From Tannerella sp. (GTDB lineage: Bacteria; Bacteroidota; Bacteroidia; Bacteroidales; Tannerellaceae), in the NCBI GenBank assembly GCA_031272455.1, contig JAISTS010000077.1:1-41012 (forward strand): a stretch of 41,012 nt of DNA, given 5' to 3'. Under the pieces are notes generated by a model. The model did not search any database. It saw only the letters and a list, made by a program, of their open reading frames with translations, and was not told where the DNA came from. The stretch's first letter is position 1; every line of letters begins with the position of its first letter. Shown here in pieces: positions 23,430-34,047 of the stretch. The position numbers and the translations under genes are program-made.

Positions 23430-24659
23430 TTACCGGCGACCACCGCCTGAACGACCGCCACCGCCGCTGCTGCTGCCGCTTGAACGACCACCCCCACTGC
23501 TGCCACCGCTGAAGCTGCCGCTTGAACGGCTGCTGCTGCTCGACGAATACGAGCTTGATGAGCGTGTCGATGTGCTTGGAGCGGTGCTGCGTACCGTTGA
23601 GCTGCCCGACGAACGGCTGCTGCTGCTCGGACTTACCGAGCGGGTTGTCGATGACGTACCTGTCGAACGGCGTGTTGTCGTCTGACTGCTGCTGCGCGTT
23701 ACGCCTGAGCTGACGCCCGAATTACTTGAGCGGCTAATCGAGGTGTTATCCGTGCTGCGTCTTGAGTCTGTACGTAGCGATGTGCTGCTGCGACCTGTAG
23801 TGCTGCGCGTTGTCGTTGCGTCGGACGAGCGGGCATAGGTATTGCGCGAGCCTACTGTCGAGCGTCCCGACGGCGACGAGGTGCGATACGCTGTGCTGCG
23901 AGCCGACGTTGCTCTGCCTCCCGAACGGAGATACGAGCGATTGTCGTTGTAGCCGTAATAGCCTCCGTGACCATGACCGTAGCCATAGCCGTAATAGCCA
24001 TAGTAATGATGGTGATAATGAGGATAATACCATCCCCATCCGCCATAATACCACGGGTCGTACCAGCCGGCATACCAACCGCCGAAGCCCCAGCCCCAAT
24101 GCGGTCCCCAATAGCTTGAATACCACGGATTATACCACCATCCGCCAGAATACCACGGGTTGTACCAGCCACCATACCAGCCGCTGTAACCCATGTCGAT
24201 ATTGACATTGACCGTAGTCGCGCCATCTGAATAATCCGTATCGTAGCCGTAAGCGTAATAGCCATCGCTCAGGTGCAAATCGACATTGTCGGCGCCCGTG
24301 ATGGTTATCTTACTTGGCGAATGATAGCGGATGACTCGCTCTGAATACTCGGTATCGGAAGAGCGAACGGGCACTGTGTCTTCGTAGTACAGTTCATCGT
24401 CTGCATATTCTTCAGGTCCGGTATATCTGCGGTTGTACGCATCAACGTCCATAATATCATTTGACACCGTACCGGATGACAGAGCAACCGGCGTTATCGT
24501 TTCGGTATTTTTCGCAACCGTGTTTTTCTTTTCCACAGTCTTGCTTTTGCTTTTCGCGGAAGAGAAATAAACGTCGTCGAAAAACTCATCCTGTGCTGCA
24601 ATGGTCGAAACCGATGCAAGCATCAATAACATAGAAAATAACTTAATCATTGCTTTCAT
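23430..24659 (-). CDS. Secreted low-complexity protein rich in Trp/Tyr/Gly, then Ser/Arg
   Basis: A 409-residue protein from ATG 24659; the frame is open to 24695, but MKAMIKLFSMLLMLASVSTIAAQ is the natural signal peptide. Residues of about 25-135 are charged and mixed, with an EYSERVIRYHSP segment and KITITGADNVDLHLSDGYYAYGYD. About 140-230 is strikingly aromatic: repeated GGWYNPWYSGG and WYDPWYYGG words, then a His/Tyr run (HYHHHYYGYYGYGYGHGHGG). The rest is nearly all Ser, Arg, Thr and Gly, and ends GGGGRSGGGRR. Similar secreted low-complexity proteins occur in Bacteroidales without known function. The His-rich part could bind metal, and the aromatic part could pack as a surface or matrix protein. 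A TATATTTG box (24758-24751, minus strand) is a likely -7 element. Confidence 0.8.
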   Translation of the reverse strand: MKAMIKLFSMLLMLASVSTIAAQDEFFDDVYFSSAKSKSKTVEKKNTVAKNTETITPVALSSGTVSNDIMDVDAYNRRYTGPEEYADDELYYEDTVPVRSSDTEYSERVIRYHSPSKITITGADNVDLHLSDGYYAYGYDTDYSDGATTVNVNIDMGYSGWYGGWYNPWYSGGWWYNPWYSSYWGPHWGWGFGGWYAGWYDPWYYGGWGWYYPHYHHHYYGYYGYGYGHGHGGYYGYNDNRSYLRSGGRATSARSTAYRTSSPSGRSTVGSRNTYARSSDATTTRSTTGRSSTSLRTDSRRSTDNTSISRSSNSGVSSGVTRSSSQTTTRRSTGTSSTTRSVSPSSSSRSSGSSTVRSTAPSTSTRSSSSYSSSSSSRSSGSFSGGSSGGGRSSGSSSGGGGRSGGGRR

Positions 24660-24849
24660 AGCTGTTTCTCCTCTTTTTAAAATATTTATAATCATCTCTT
24701 AATTACACTCTTTAGACAGTTTTGCCGCCTGAAGGTTTAATTAACACCTACAAATATACGATAAATTTTTGAAAATACGCGAGTTTTTACAATATTTAAC
24801 TTACGTAATACATTATTTAACTTACTCAAGCAAAAGCCAAGCGGATTGT

Positions 24850-25770
24850 TCAAGGCTGTTCGGGCGCCTTATAGTTCTCACGCATAGACGTTTGCGTTTC
24901 TGTCGGAAAATCTGCAGGCACTTTTTGAGTTACTTTTCCGGTTGCCGCCCATTCGGCGCCGCGCAGCAGTGTTACCTGAAAACCGGTGCATTGCATAGCG
25001 GTATTGTTTTCGACCGTCGGTCCGGCGTGTCCTATCATCGTGTGGAAGATACGTCCTTTGCCATATTTAACGGTGAAGAGCAGCGGTTCTTCGCGTCCGG
25101 AGCCGCCTGTCGATGGATCGGAGTATGCCGTATAGAGCAGATCGGCGATGTCGCCCGGTCCGCGCATACGGTCGTACAGCTCGTCTTTGGCGTGTTTCCA
25201 TTTCGTCGGCAGTCCGTCGATAATGGGATGGCTGGCGGTGCGACCGTTCATAATGTATTCGTGCTGCTGTCCGTGCGAGCCGCCTACACCGGGCGAGGTG
25301 TCGCGGACGAGCTTGCCGTCTTGCCAGTAAACCCAGGGTCCCGACTTCTCGTTACGTCCTTCCCAGCCGCCGAGAGCACATATCTGGTTAAACTCCGCCC
25401 AGTCGGGAAACGAGTTGTCGGCAGCGTGATAAACAACGACGCCGCCACCGTTGCGGACAAATTCCGTAAACCGTTCGTTGGTTACTTTGGGCCAGGCTTC
25501 GCCGTTATAATCGAGCACGACGAGGTCGTAAGGCGTGAAATCAAGCACAAAGCTCGACATCTCACCGCCCTTCGGGGGCGAGATAGCAAAATCTACTGCA
25601 AACATTCCCGAATTTTCGAGAATTTGCTTGAATACTACGTGGCTCACCTGCCAGTTGTGATTGTTTTGACCGGTGATTACCAGCGTCTTAATCGGTTGTT
25701 TTTCCGATGTACAGGCTAAAATCATGGCTGCCGAAAACAGCGCAAGAATTGACGAAAATATACGTTTCAT
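24850..25770 (-). CDS. ThuA-domain lipoprotein
   Basis: A 306-residue protein with a signal peptide and lipobox ILAC, then a ThuA (trehalose-utilization-like, glutamine-amidotransferase fold) domain: KTLVITGQNNHNW, YDLVVLDYNGEAWP, FVRNGGGVVVYHAADNSFPDW, GRTASHPIIDGLP, FTVKYGKGRIFHTMIGH. Domain members in Bacteroidota are often secreted and linked to sugar metabolism, but the reaction is unproven. A second ATG lies two codons upstream (25776). It has its own promoter (-7 at 25798-25805) back-to-back with that of the next gene. Confidence 0.85.
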   Translation of the reverse strand: MKRIFSSILALFSAAMILACTSEKQPIKTLVITGQNNHNWQVSHVVFKQILENSGMFAVDFAISPPKGGEMSSFVLDFTPYDLVVLDYNGEAWPKVTNERFTEFVRNGGGVVVYHAADNSFPDWAEFNQICALGGWEGRNEKSGPWVYWQDGKLVRDTSPGVGGSHGQQHEYIMNGRTASHPIIDGLPTKWKHAKDELYDRMRGPGDIADLLYTAYSDPSTGGSGREEPLLFTVKYGKGRIFHTMIGHAGPTVENNTAMQCTGFQVTLLRGAEWAATGKVTQKVPADFPTETQTSMRENYKAPEQP

Positions 25771-25797
25771 AAGCATTTAAATTTAACTTTTGTTCAG

Positions 25798-25835
25798 CAA
25801 AGGTACGGAATTAACGCAAAAAAACAATACCTTTG
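25798..25835. promoter_or_regulatory. Overlapping divergent promoters, thuA-like gene / outer-membrane protein
   Basis: Leftwards: TTG (25827-25825), 19 bases, TACCTTTG (25805-25798). Rightwards: TACCTTTG (25828-25835), about 18 bases before ATG 25854. The leftward -33 touches the rightward -7, so the two promoters compete for polymerase. The rightward one lacks a good -33 element. Confidence 0.6.
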
Positions 25836-25853
25836 CACGTTTAATTTTGCGTA

Positions 25854-26717
25854 ATGAAAATATTTTTTACCCGAATATTATATATATCGCTGATAATAAA
25901 CTCATTGATTGCGGTTGCCTCTGCCCAGTCGTGGCGCGACAACACGGCGGAGTTAGTGTATATGCCGCGCTATTTCGGTCCTAACGCCTTCCCGATTGTC
26001 GATTTGCACAGTGGCGCTGTCGGCAGCAGATGGGAGCTTGAAGTACGCGGCGAGATGCACCGTTACACCGGCGACGACACGCGCGACATCTATGCCCGAC
26101 TGTATATTCCGGTGGTGAAAGAGCGCGTCGCGGTGGAACTGTGCGGAGTCGTTGTCGAAGATTATGTGATGACGCCCGAAACGCGCGACGAGCGCCATGC
26201 CGTCGAGACGGAATCGCCCATCACCTGCTATGGCGACCTGATTGTCAACACGTTTTTCCAGCTGATCAGGAGCGAGAGTCTGTTTGACCTGATGGTCGAT
26301 ATGCACCTCAAGACCGCCAGCGGCAGCCGACTATGCGATGCACGATATACCGACGCGGCATCGTACGGCTTCAATATCACGATAGGACGCAATATAGCAC
26401 AAAACGCCAGCCGCACGTTTGCGTGGCGACTGCAGGGCATGGCGGGTTTTTACTGCTGGATGACCAACGATATGGTGCACCGTCAGAACGACGCTATCAC
26501 TTACGGCGCGGGGACGAGCCTCGCCTATCGAAACATCTTGCTTGCGGTTGACTATTCAGGCTTCAACGGCTATAAAAATGCGGGCGACCGTCCGGCTATG
26601 ATACGCACGAAATTTGATTTTGAATACCGTAAAAACATTATCTCGCTGCGCTACAAACATGGCGTTCACGACTATCTCTACGACACCTATTCGATAGGAT
26701 ATATCCGCTGCTTCTGA
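25854..26717 (+). CDS. Outer-membrane beta-barrel-like protein of unknown function
   Basis: A 287-residue protein with a signal peptide ending near AVASAQ and no lipobox. The rest shows alternating strands and ends DTYSIGYIRCF. A terminal Phe preceded by alternate hydrophobic residues is the usual signature of an outer-membrane barrel. Conserved-looking early words are LVYMPRYFGPNAFPIVDL and RWELEVRGEMHRY. There are three Cys residues in the mature part. I do not recognise a characterised family. It is divergent from the ThuA lipoprotein and ends 13 bases from the convergent symporter gene. Confidence 0.7.
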   Translation: MKIFFTRILYISLIINSLIAVASAQSWRDNTAELVYMPRYFGPNAFPIVDLHSGAVGSRWELEVRGEMHRYTGDDTRDIYARLYIPVVKERVAVELCGVVVEDYVMTPETRDERHAVETESPITCYGDLIVNTFFQLIRSESLFDLMVDMHLKTASGSRLCDARYTDAASYGFNITIGRNIAQNASRTFAWRLQGMAGFYCWMTNDMVHRQNDAITYGAGTSLAYRNILLAVDYSGFNGYKNAGDRPAMIRTKFDFEYRKNIISLRYKHGVHDYLYDTYSIGYIRCF

Positions 26718-26730
26718 ACTGCGATTATTT

Positions 26731-28545
26731 TCAGCGAAAAACGAAATACAGAAATCCGAGCAGTCCGAAGATGGCTATCGCGATGATATTGAACGGCAGA
26801 TTGGTACGAAACAGTCCGGGTTCGATATTGATAGCTTTATGGTCTGCCTTAGCTGAGCGGGCGTCGGTAATCATCACCACCCCAAGCAGTGCGAAGGCGA
26901 CGACAAGGCAGTAAATCGAATCGGGCGCAAACGCAGCAAAGGGTTTCAGCAGGAAGGTCGTAATCACTCCCACTATCGCCGATACAGCGATGATGATATA
27001 TCCGAGGCGGGATTTGCGACGGTTATGCTCGGCGTCGGCGATGGGCGCATCAGCCATTTTGCCCGTGTCGGCAAGGCTCAAACCGACAAAGACAACCGTC
27101 AGTATGATAAACACATAGCCTATACGAACGATAAAGGGCATATCGGGTATAAGAAATTTGAACAGAAACGCCACAGGCAAGGTCAGCAGCGCCGTCCACA
27201 AGGCAGCGCCCGACGTGGCTTTGCGCCAGAACATACCGAGGAAGAATATCAGGAACACACCCGGATAGATAAAACCGGTATATTCCTGTATGACGGGATA
27301 GACCTGATCGAGCGAGGCAAACTGCGGCGCAATCAGCGTAGCGACAGCCAGAGCGACGAAAGCGACTATCCGTCCGACGGCGACCAACTGCTTGTCGCCC
27401 GCGTCAGGCTTGATATATACCTTATAAATATCCATCGTGAATATCGTCGAAGCGCTGTTGATTATCGAACTTAGCGACGAGACGACGGCTGCCACAAGCG
27501 CAGCAAAAGCCAGACCGGTAACGCCGGCGGGCACGATGTTGTTAAGCAGCCAAGGGTAGGCTTCGTCCGACTTGCCGATGTCGGCTCTCAATACCAGCGC
27601 ACAGATACCAGGAATGACGACAAGCAGGGGCACAAGCAGCTTCAGGAAGCCCGCAAATGCCAATCCGTACTGTGCCTCGCGAACGCTTTTGGCTGCTAAT
27701 CCGCGTTGGATGATATACTGGTTGAAGCCCCAGAAACAGGTATTCGTAAGCCACATCGAACCGAAAATCACCGCGACGCCGGGAAGATCGAGGAAAGCGT
27801 CTTTTTCGGCGCCACCCGTACCATCGGGAACGAAATATTTCCCCTTTTCGATTATCATGTGAAAATGCTGCGGAGCTTCTTCAAAAATCCTTACGAAACC
27901 GGCAAGGACGCCATGCCCGTCGCCGACAGCGTTCAGCGCCAGTATGGTCGTAACCAATCCGCCGCCAAAGAGGAATATGACCTGTATCACGTCGGTCCAC
28001 GCGACGGCTTTCAGTCCGCCATAGAGCGAATACAGCGCCGAGAAAAACGACAAGCCGACGATGCCATACATGAGCGGGATGCCCAGCACCTTTTCGAGAG
28101 CAAGGGCGCCAAGATAGCTTACCGATGTAAGGTTGACAAACACGTACATCAGCAGCCAGAACACCGACAGGCTGGTGCTGACGCGACGGTCGTAACGCTG
28201 GTTGAGGAACTGAGGCATAGTATAGATGCCTGTGCGCAGGAAAACGGGCAGGAAAAACTTGGCTACAATCAGCAGCACAGCCGCCGCCACCCATTCGTAG
28301 CAGGCGACAGCCATACCTATGGCATAGCCCGAACCCGACTGCGCGATGAAATGCTCGGCAGAGATATTGGCGGCAATCAGCGAGGCGCCGATAGCCCACC
28401 ACGTCAGCGAACGGTTTGCAAGAAAATAGTCCTTGGTCGTCTTGTCAACGCCCTTCTTCGTACGCGACACCCACAGTCCGAGCGTCGTAATCACAACAGC
28501 GTAAACAATAAATATTATCCAGTCAATCAGCGTAAAATGAGTCAT
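26731..28545 (-). CDS. Sodium/solute symporter (SSS family, SGLT-like)
   Basis: A 604-residue inner-membrane transporter with roughly 13-15 hydrophobic segments. It couples sodium entry to uptake of a solute. Family marks: TTKDYFLANRSLTWWAIGASLIAANISAEHFIAQSGSGYA near residues 35-75, the SLYGGLKAVAWTDVIQ loop, and FAALVAAVVSSLSSIINSASTIFTMDIY, which carries the sodium-site Ser residues. The C-terminal extension with an extra helix resembles the sugar-transporting branch. The substrate cannot be told from sequence. Its promoter lies in the end of the upstream hydrolase gene. Confidence 0.92.
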   Translation of the reverse strand: MTHFTLIDWIIFIVYAVVITTLGLWVSRTKKGVDKTTKDYFLANRSLTWWAIGASLIAANISAEHFIAQSGSGYAIGMAVACYEWVAAAVLLIVAKFFLPVFLRTGIYTMPQFLNQRYDRRVSTSLSVFWLLMYVFVNLTSVSYLGALALEKVLGIPLMYGIVGLSFFSALYSLYGGLKAVAWTDVIQVIFLFGGGLVTTILALNAVGDGHGVLAGFVRIFEEAPQHFHMIIEKGKYFVPDGTGGAEKDAFLDLPGVAVIFGSMWLTNTCFWGFNQYIIQRGLAAKSVREAQYGLAFAGFLKLLVPLLVVIPGICALVLRADIGKSDEAYPWLLNNIVPAGVTGLAFAALVAAVVSSLSSIINSASTIFTMDIYKVYIKPDAGDKQLVAVGRIVAFVALAVATLIAPQFASLDQVYPVIQEYTGFIYPGVFLIFFLGMFWRKATSGAALWTALLTLPVAFLFKFLIPDMPFIVRIGYVFIILTVVFVGLSLADTGKMADAPIADAEHNRRKSRLGYIIIAVSAIVGVITTFLLKPFAAFAPDSIYCLVVAFALLGVVMITDARSAKADHKAINIEPGLFRTNLPFNIIAIAIFGLLGFLYFVFR

Positions 28546-28576
28546 ATCTTCTTTTTTGCATTATGATTTCGAGGTG

Positions 28577-28606
28577 CAAAGATACGTTAATTTACTCAAG
28601 TACAAA
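28577..28606 (-). promoter_or_regulatory. Symporter promoter
   Basis: On the minus strand TTTG (28606-28603), 18 bases, TATCTTTG (28584-28577), about 32 bases before the ATG at 28545. It overlaps the 3' end of the alpha/beta-hydrolase gene. Confidence 0.55.
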
Positions 28607-29678
28607 AAATATGCAGGAAATCGTTTATCGTTCCGAAAAGGACGCCGTTCGTTTCGTTAGCTTTCAGTTTGTCGAAACCGTATTCCGTCGCCCAGTTACG
28701 CAAATCGTCATTTGCCGCCGGGCGTCCGAGAGAATTTATATATGAACTTAAAGCTTCGTTAGCTGCTTTGAGATAATCAAACGCGCTTTCTGAAGAGACT
28801 ATATTTTCGTGCCCGCTGTTCCATTCGTCCGAGCAGAACACCGTAACAACATTCGGGTTTGTGATCAAGTTGGTAAAGTGCGTTGTCGCATATTCGTCAG
28901 GCGTTACCATTACGTCTTTTGTGCCCTGAATGAGCATTACGGGAATATTCGCTTTGTTTATGCCCTCGACTGCGGTGTATGACTCGCCGCCAAAATCGTC
29001 GCGGTCGAGCATAACAAGAAACGGCTTCATCAGATAAAACAGCAGCGGCGGCGCCTCTTTTGCCGAAGCCTCGACCATACTGCGAGCAGTGTTCATTCCG
29101 GCAATGCTTACAACGGCATCGACCGCAGCTCCGGCTTCGTAATTCAGCACGGCGCAAACTGCAAGCCCGCCCTGACTGTGCCCCATCAGCGCAAGCGGCT
29201 TGTCCGCAAGCACGTCAATGCCTTTTACACACACGATCGCCGCCTCAAGGTCATATACCGCCTGATAGAGCGAGACCCGACTTGTGCCACCGCTGGCTTT
29301 CACGCCCGTGCCGTCGAACGCAAAAACGCACCAGTCGCGATTTACGAGAAACTCGATCTGCGACAGGTAGGCATCCTGCGAACCGCCGAAGCCGTGTACG
29401 AATATGACAACTCCGGCGCTTGAGGCTTTGTCGCCATAGACGTAGCCGACAAGCTCGTTTTCACCTGACATAAAGGTGAGCTTTTCGCGCGGCAACGTCG
29501 TTTTGAAGTCTTCGTAAGTCGTGTACCTCGACCAGTACTTCCCCTCTTCAACCCGCGCAAAAGCGTTTTTTAGCACCAAATGCACCGAAACAAAGCCGCC
29601 GATTATGTACAGCGCAACGAGACAGGCGACGCAGATAAGCGTAATTTTTAGCAATCGTGAAATTTTCTTTTTTCCCAT
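28596..29678 (-). CDS. Membrane-anchored alpha/beta hydrolase
   Basis: A 360-residue serine hydrolase with one N-terminal membrane helix (ISRLLKITLICVACLVALYIIGGFV) and the catalytic part most likely outside the cytoplasm. Oxyanion segment FVHGFGGSQ; nucleophile Ser168 in GHSQGG; Asp255 in QGTKDVMV; His290 in NSGHENI. The frame is open to 29708, but a TATCTTTG box at 29713-29706 covers that first ATG, so the start must be 29690 or 29678. I took 29678 (MGKKK). Substrate unknown; esterase or acyl-peptidase-like activity is plausible. It is transcribed in the same direction as the symporter. Confidence 0.87.
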   Translation of the reverse strand: MGKKKISRLLKITLICVACLVALYIIGGFVSVHLVLKNAFARVEEGKYWSRYTTYEDFKTTLPREKLTFMSGENELVGYVYGDKASSAGVVIFVHGFGGSQDAYLSQIEFLVNRDWCVFAFDGTGVKASGGTSRVSLYQAVYDLEAAIVCVKGIDVLADKPLALMGHSQGGLAVCAVLNYEAGAAVDAVVSIAGMNTARSMVEASAKEAPPLLFYLMKPFLVMLDRDDFGGESYTAVEGINKANIPVMLIQGTKDVMVTPDEYATTHFTNLITNPNVVTVFCSDEWNSGHENIVSSESAFDYLKAANEALSSYINSLGRPAANDDLRNWATEYGFDKLKANETNGVLFGTINDFLHIFCT

Positions 29679-29797
29679 TATAGTTTGCATTTTTGTTTGA
29701 TGCGACAAAGATAAGAAAAATTTTTTTTAACGGCGTGCTTTGCGCGTACATTATATATATTGCTGTTGCAGGATTTTCCGATGTCGAAAAAAATCCG

Positions 29798-31454
<1,657 letters not shown>

Positions 31455-31466
31455 GCGCCGCGAGCT

Positions 31467-32996
31467 TTATTTTGCGTAGCTGACTGAGCGAGTCTCGCGG
31501 ATGACAGTGATTTTCACCTGACCCGGATAGGTCATCTCATCCTGAATTTTCTTTGCGATCTCTGCCGACAGGCTTTCGGTATCTTCGTCGGTTATCTTGT
31601 CGGCGCCGACGATGACACGCAGCTCGCGTCCCGCCTGAATAGCATAGGTCTTTACTACACCCGGATAGGTCATAGCCAGATGTTCGAGGTCGTTCAGTCG
31701 TTTGAGATATGCCTCGACGATTTCGCGGCGTGCACCCGGACGTGCGCCTGAAATGGCGTCGCAGACCTGCACGATGGGAGCGATAAGGCTGGTCATCTCG
31801 ACTTCGTCGTGATGTGCTCCTACGGCATTGCAGATGTCGGGTTTCTCTTTGTACTGTTCGCAGATTTTCATTCCGAGGATGGCGTGCGGCAGTTCGGGCT
31901 GGTCGTCGGGCACCTTGCCGATGTCGTGCAGCAGACCGGCGCGGCGTGCTTTCTTCGGGTTGAGACCAAGCTCGGCAGCCATAATAGCGCAGAGGTTAGC
32001 CGTTTCGCGGGCGTGTTGCAGCAGGTTTTGCCCGTACGACGAGCGATATTTCATCTTACCTATCATACGTACAAGTTCGGGATGCAAGCCGTGCACGCCG
32101 AGGTCGATAGTTGTGCGTTTGCCTATCTCGACAATCTCTTCTTCGATTTGTTTGCGCACGCGGACGACCACTTCTTCGATACGTGCGGGATGGATACGTC
32201 CGTCCTGAACGAGCTGGTGCAGTGCCAGACGCGCCACTTCGCGACGAACAGGGTCGAAGCCCGACAGCACGATAGCTTCGGGAGTGTCATCGACGATGAT
32301 TTCTATACCCGTAGCCGCTTCGAGAGCGCGGATATTACGTCCTTCGCGACCGATGACGCGCCCTTTGATTTCGTCGGAGTCGAGCGGGAACACCGTTACG
32401 GCATTTTCGACCGCCGTCTCGGTTGCCAATCGCTGTATGGAACGGATGATGACGCGCTGCGCTTCTTTGTTTGCCGTCATCTTCGCCTCTTCCATTATCT
32501 CGTTGACATAAGAGGCAGCCTGCGTTTTGGCTTCGTCCTTGAGCGATTCGACAAGGCGTTCGCGGGCGTCGTCAGCCGACAGTCCTGCTATAGCTTCGAG
32601 ATGGACAACTTCCTGCTGATGCAGTTTTTCGAGGTCTTGTCGCCGCTTTTCGATAGCCGACAGCTGTATGCTCATATTTTCGCGTTGCTGTTCGACGTCG
32701 AGCGAGCGGCGTTGCAGTTCTTCCTGCCGCTGGTTGAGCGACATTTCACGTTGCCGTTGTTTGCTTTCCTGCGACTGAAGGCGCGAGTTGCGTTCAGCCG
32801 ATTTCTTTTCAAACTCGGTTTCCAACCGGAGGAAATGTTCTTTAGCCTCCAGAATCTTTTTCTCTTTCGTTACCTCAGCTTCTTTTTCGGCGTCGGCAAT
32901 CATCTTTTTTACCCGCGATTTACCGCCGGCATTTATCAGGAACCATGTCAGCAGCGCACCCGCTACTGCACATCCTGCATAGATCAATATCTCCAT
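31467..32996 (-). CDS. rny: Ribonuclease Y
   Basis: A 509-residue membrane-anchored endoribonuclease that starts mRNA decay. ATG 32996 gives [20 protein letters not shown], a single N-terminal membrane helix. The frame upstream of it lies in the terminator region and is not used. A long Glu/Lys/Arg/Gln coiled coil (about 30-190) is followed by a KH domain ([22 protein letters not shown]) and an HD domain with metal-binding His357-Asp358 in [11 protein letters not shown]. The end [16 protein letters not shown] is the family C-terminus. A hairpin terminator separates it from zapA upstream, so it probably has its own promoter. Confidence 0.95.
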   Translation of the reverse strand: MEILIYAGCAVAGALLTWFLINAGGKSRVKKMIADAEKEAEVTKEKKILEAKEHFLRLETEFEKKSAERNSRLQSQESKQRQREMSLNQRQEELQRRSLDVEQQRENMSIQLSAIEKRRQDLEKLHQQEVVHLEAIAGLSADDARERLVESLKDEAKTQAASYVNEIMEEAKMTANKEAQRVIIRSIQRLATETAVENAVTVFPLDSDEIKGRVIGREGRNIRALEAATGIEIIVDDTPEAIVLSGFDPVRREVARLALHQLVQDGRIHPARIEEVVVRVRKQIEEEIVEIGKRTTIDLGVHGLHPELVRMIGKMKYRSSYGQNLLQHARETANLCAIMAAELGLNPKKARRAGLLHDIGKVPDDQPELPHAILGMKICEQYKEKPDICNAVGAHHDEVEMTSLIAPIVQVCDAISGARPGARREIVEAYLKRLNDLEHLAMTYPGVVKTYAIQAGRELRVIVGADKITDEDTESLSAEIAKKIQDEMTYPGQVKITVIRETRSVSYAK

Positions 32997-33030
32997 TTTT
33001 TCGTTTCGATTCGTTAAAATATTTATAAAA

Positions 33031-33081
33031 GAGCACCATAACGTCATCATACGGCTATTGCCGCACGACCGAATGGCGCTC
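33031..33081 (-). terminator. Terminator between zapA and rny
   Basis: GAGCGCCAT pairs with ATGGTGCTC (9 bp, one G-T), with an inner CGGC/GCCG hairpin. On the minus strand it ends in TTTT and lies about 20 bases past the zapA stop. Confidence 0.6.
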
Positions 33082-33101
33082 GAAATTTCTTTTCTGCTTG
33101 G

Positions 33102-33413
33102 TTATTCACCCGAAATCGGTATGCAGGCGTCTAACTCGTCCGATAAGGTCTGTATGTGCTGCAGGGCGGTTGTGGGGTCGTAAAGTTCCAGAAGCCGTTC
33201 AAAATCTGTTGCTGCCTGAATTGCAGCCATTGTCAGCAATTCCGTACCGCTGAGCGTTTTGACAAACATTTGTTTGTACTTAGCGATAAGCGATTCGAGC
33301 CTTTTTGCGGCTTTGCGTATGGTGGCTTCTGTTCGCTCGTCTCCGCGCCCGACAATGATCTTGATTGTCGTATCCGCCACATTCACGCTTATAATTAACT
33401 CTTCCCTTTTCAC
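33102..33413 (-). CDS. zapA: Cell division protein ZapA
   Basis: ZapA stabilises the FtsZ ring by bundling filaments. From GTG 33413 it has 103 residues: the ZapA head LIISVNVADTTIKIIVGRGDE, then the helix with IRKAAKRLESLIAKYK and the coiled-coil tail. The GTG lies two bases after the stop of the upstream gene. An in-frame ATG at 33440 would add MYRAVKRVV, which only shadows the conserved end of the upstream gene, so I prefer the GTG; either start implies translational coupling. Confidence 0.85.
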   Translation of the reverse strand: MKREELIISVNVADTTIKIIVGRGDERTEATIRKAAKRLESLIAKYKQMFVKTLSGTELLTMAAIQAATDFERLLELYDPTTALQHIQTLSDELDACIPISGE

Positions 33414-33415
33414 AA

Positions 33416-33709
33416 CTACCCGTTTAACAGCGCGATACATTTGTCGATTTCTCGCACCATATTCAACAATTGCTTCCTTGCGTTTTTCACGTCGCCGTAC
33501 ATCACGGATGCCGCACGTACTGTCAGCAACGAAGCATATTTGTCGTTCAACGACCTTATTTCGTCAGCCGCCTGCCGGACGAGTTGCCTCTCGTGCTGCA
33601 GCTGTTCGTCAAGCTCAGCGCTCTTTTTCTTCTGTTGTTCAAACAAAAACATAAGAGTGCGCTGCCTGCGTTCCAGTTCGACTAACTGTTGTTTTACTTC
33701 TTCGGTCAT
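33416..33709 (-). CDS. Small coiled-coil protein upstream of zapA
   Basis: A 97-residue, all-helical protein rich in Glu, Gln, Lys and Arg: KQQLVELERRQRTLMFLFEQQKKKSAELDEQL, then ERQLVRQAADEIRSLNDKY, ending NARKQLLNMVREIDKCIALLNG. It is translationally coupled to zapA. Proteins of this size and position are common in Bacteroidales, so a division-ring (ZapB-like) partner of ZapA is plausible. I do not claim homology to ZapB. Confidence 0.8.
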   Translation of the reverse strand: MTEEVKQQLVELERRQRTLMFLFEQQKKKSAELDEQLQHERQLVRQAADEIRSLNDKYASLLTVRAASVMYGDVKNARKQLLNMVREIDKCIALLNG

Positions 33710-33784
33710 ATCATCGCCAAATTGCTGACAAAAGTAGATATTTGAAACGAAAAATACAATTTTATTTTATTTTTTTTAAAAGAA

Positions 33785-33818
33785 AAAAAGTTGCCCGTTC
33801 TTCGTCGAACAACTTTTT
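33785..33818 (-). terminator. Terminator after the winged-helix gene
   Basis: AAAAAGTTG (33785-33793) pairs with CAACTTTTT (33810-33818). On the minus strand it follows the winged-helix gene stop by 28 bases and runs into further Ts. Confidence 0.6.
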
Positions 33819-33846
33819 ATCCTAAAATACACGGACTTAAGCCGTA

Positions 33847-34047
33847 TCAGACCAACCAGAAGAATATTTCGCCATCTTTCTCGGCGCCATCGATTTTTCC
33901 TTCTTTGGCTAACCATCCGAGAGCCGCGAACAGTTCTTTTTCGGTTTTGATTTTCGTTTCTTTCTTAAGTTCTTTAACACTCAGACGTCCGGACTTGTTA
34001 AGCGCTTTCCAGACGTATCCTGCATTTGTTCCAATTTGCGTAATCAT
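33847..34047 (-). CDS. Small winged-helix domain protein (DUF2582-like)
   Basis: A 66-residue protein made of one winged-helix unit: GTNAGYVWKALNKSGRLSVK, ELKKETKIKTEKELFAALGWLAKEGKI, and the wing EKDGEIFFWLV. It matches the small DUF2582-type family found widely in Bacteroidales, of unknown role. It could bind nucleic acid or protein. A TAATTTTG box (34099-34092, minus strand) is a possible -7 element. It is monocistronic, with a terminator behind it. Confidence 0.85.
   Translation of the reverse strand: MITQIGTNAGYVWKALNKSGRLSVKELKKETKIKTEKELFAALGWLAKEGKIDGAEKDGEIFFWLV

Noticed and set aside
31458-31500. Inverted repeat CCGCGAG/CTCGCGG at the ABC-F/rny junction
   Set aside because: Only 7 bp with a long loop, no T-run, and one arm lies in the conserved C-terminus of RNase Y.
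31809-33017. Long plus-strand open frame opposite rny
   Set aside because: Shadow of the real gene: rny has complete domain motifs on the other strand, and the shadow shows no recognisable domain.
32997-33101. 6S RNA between zapA and rny
   Set aside because: 6S RNA follows zapA in some other phyla, but the gap here is only about 105 bases and is explained by a terminator hairpin.
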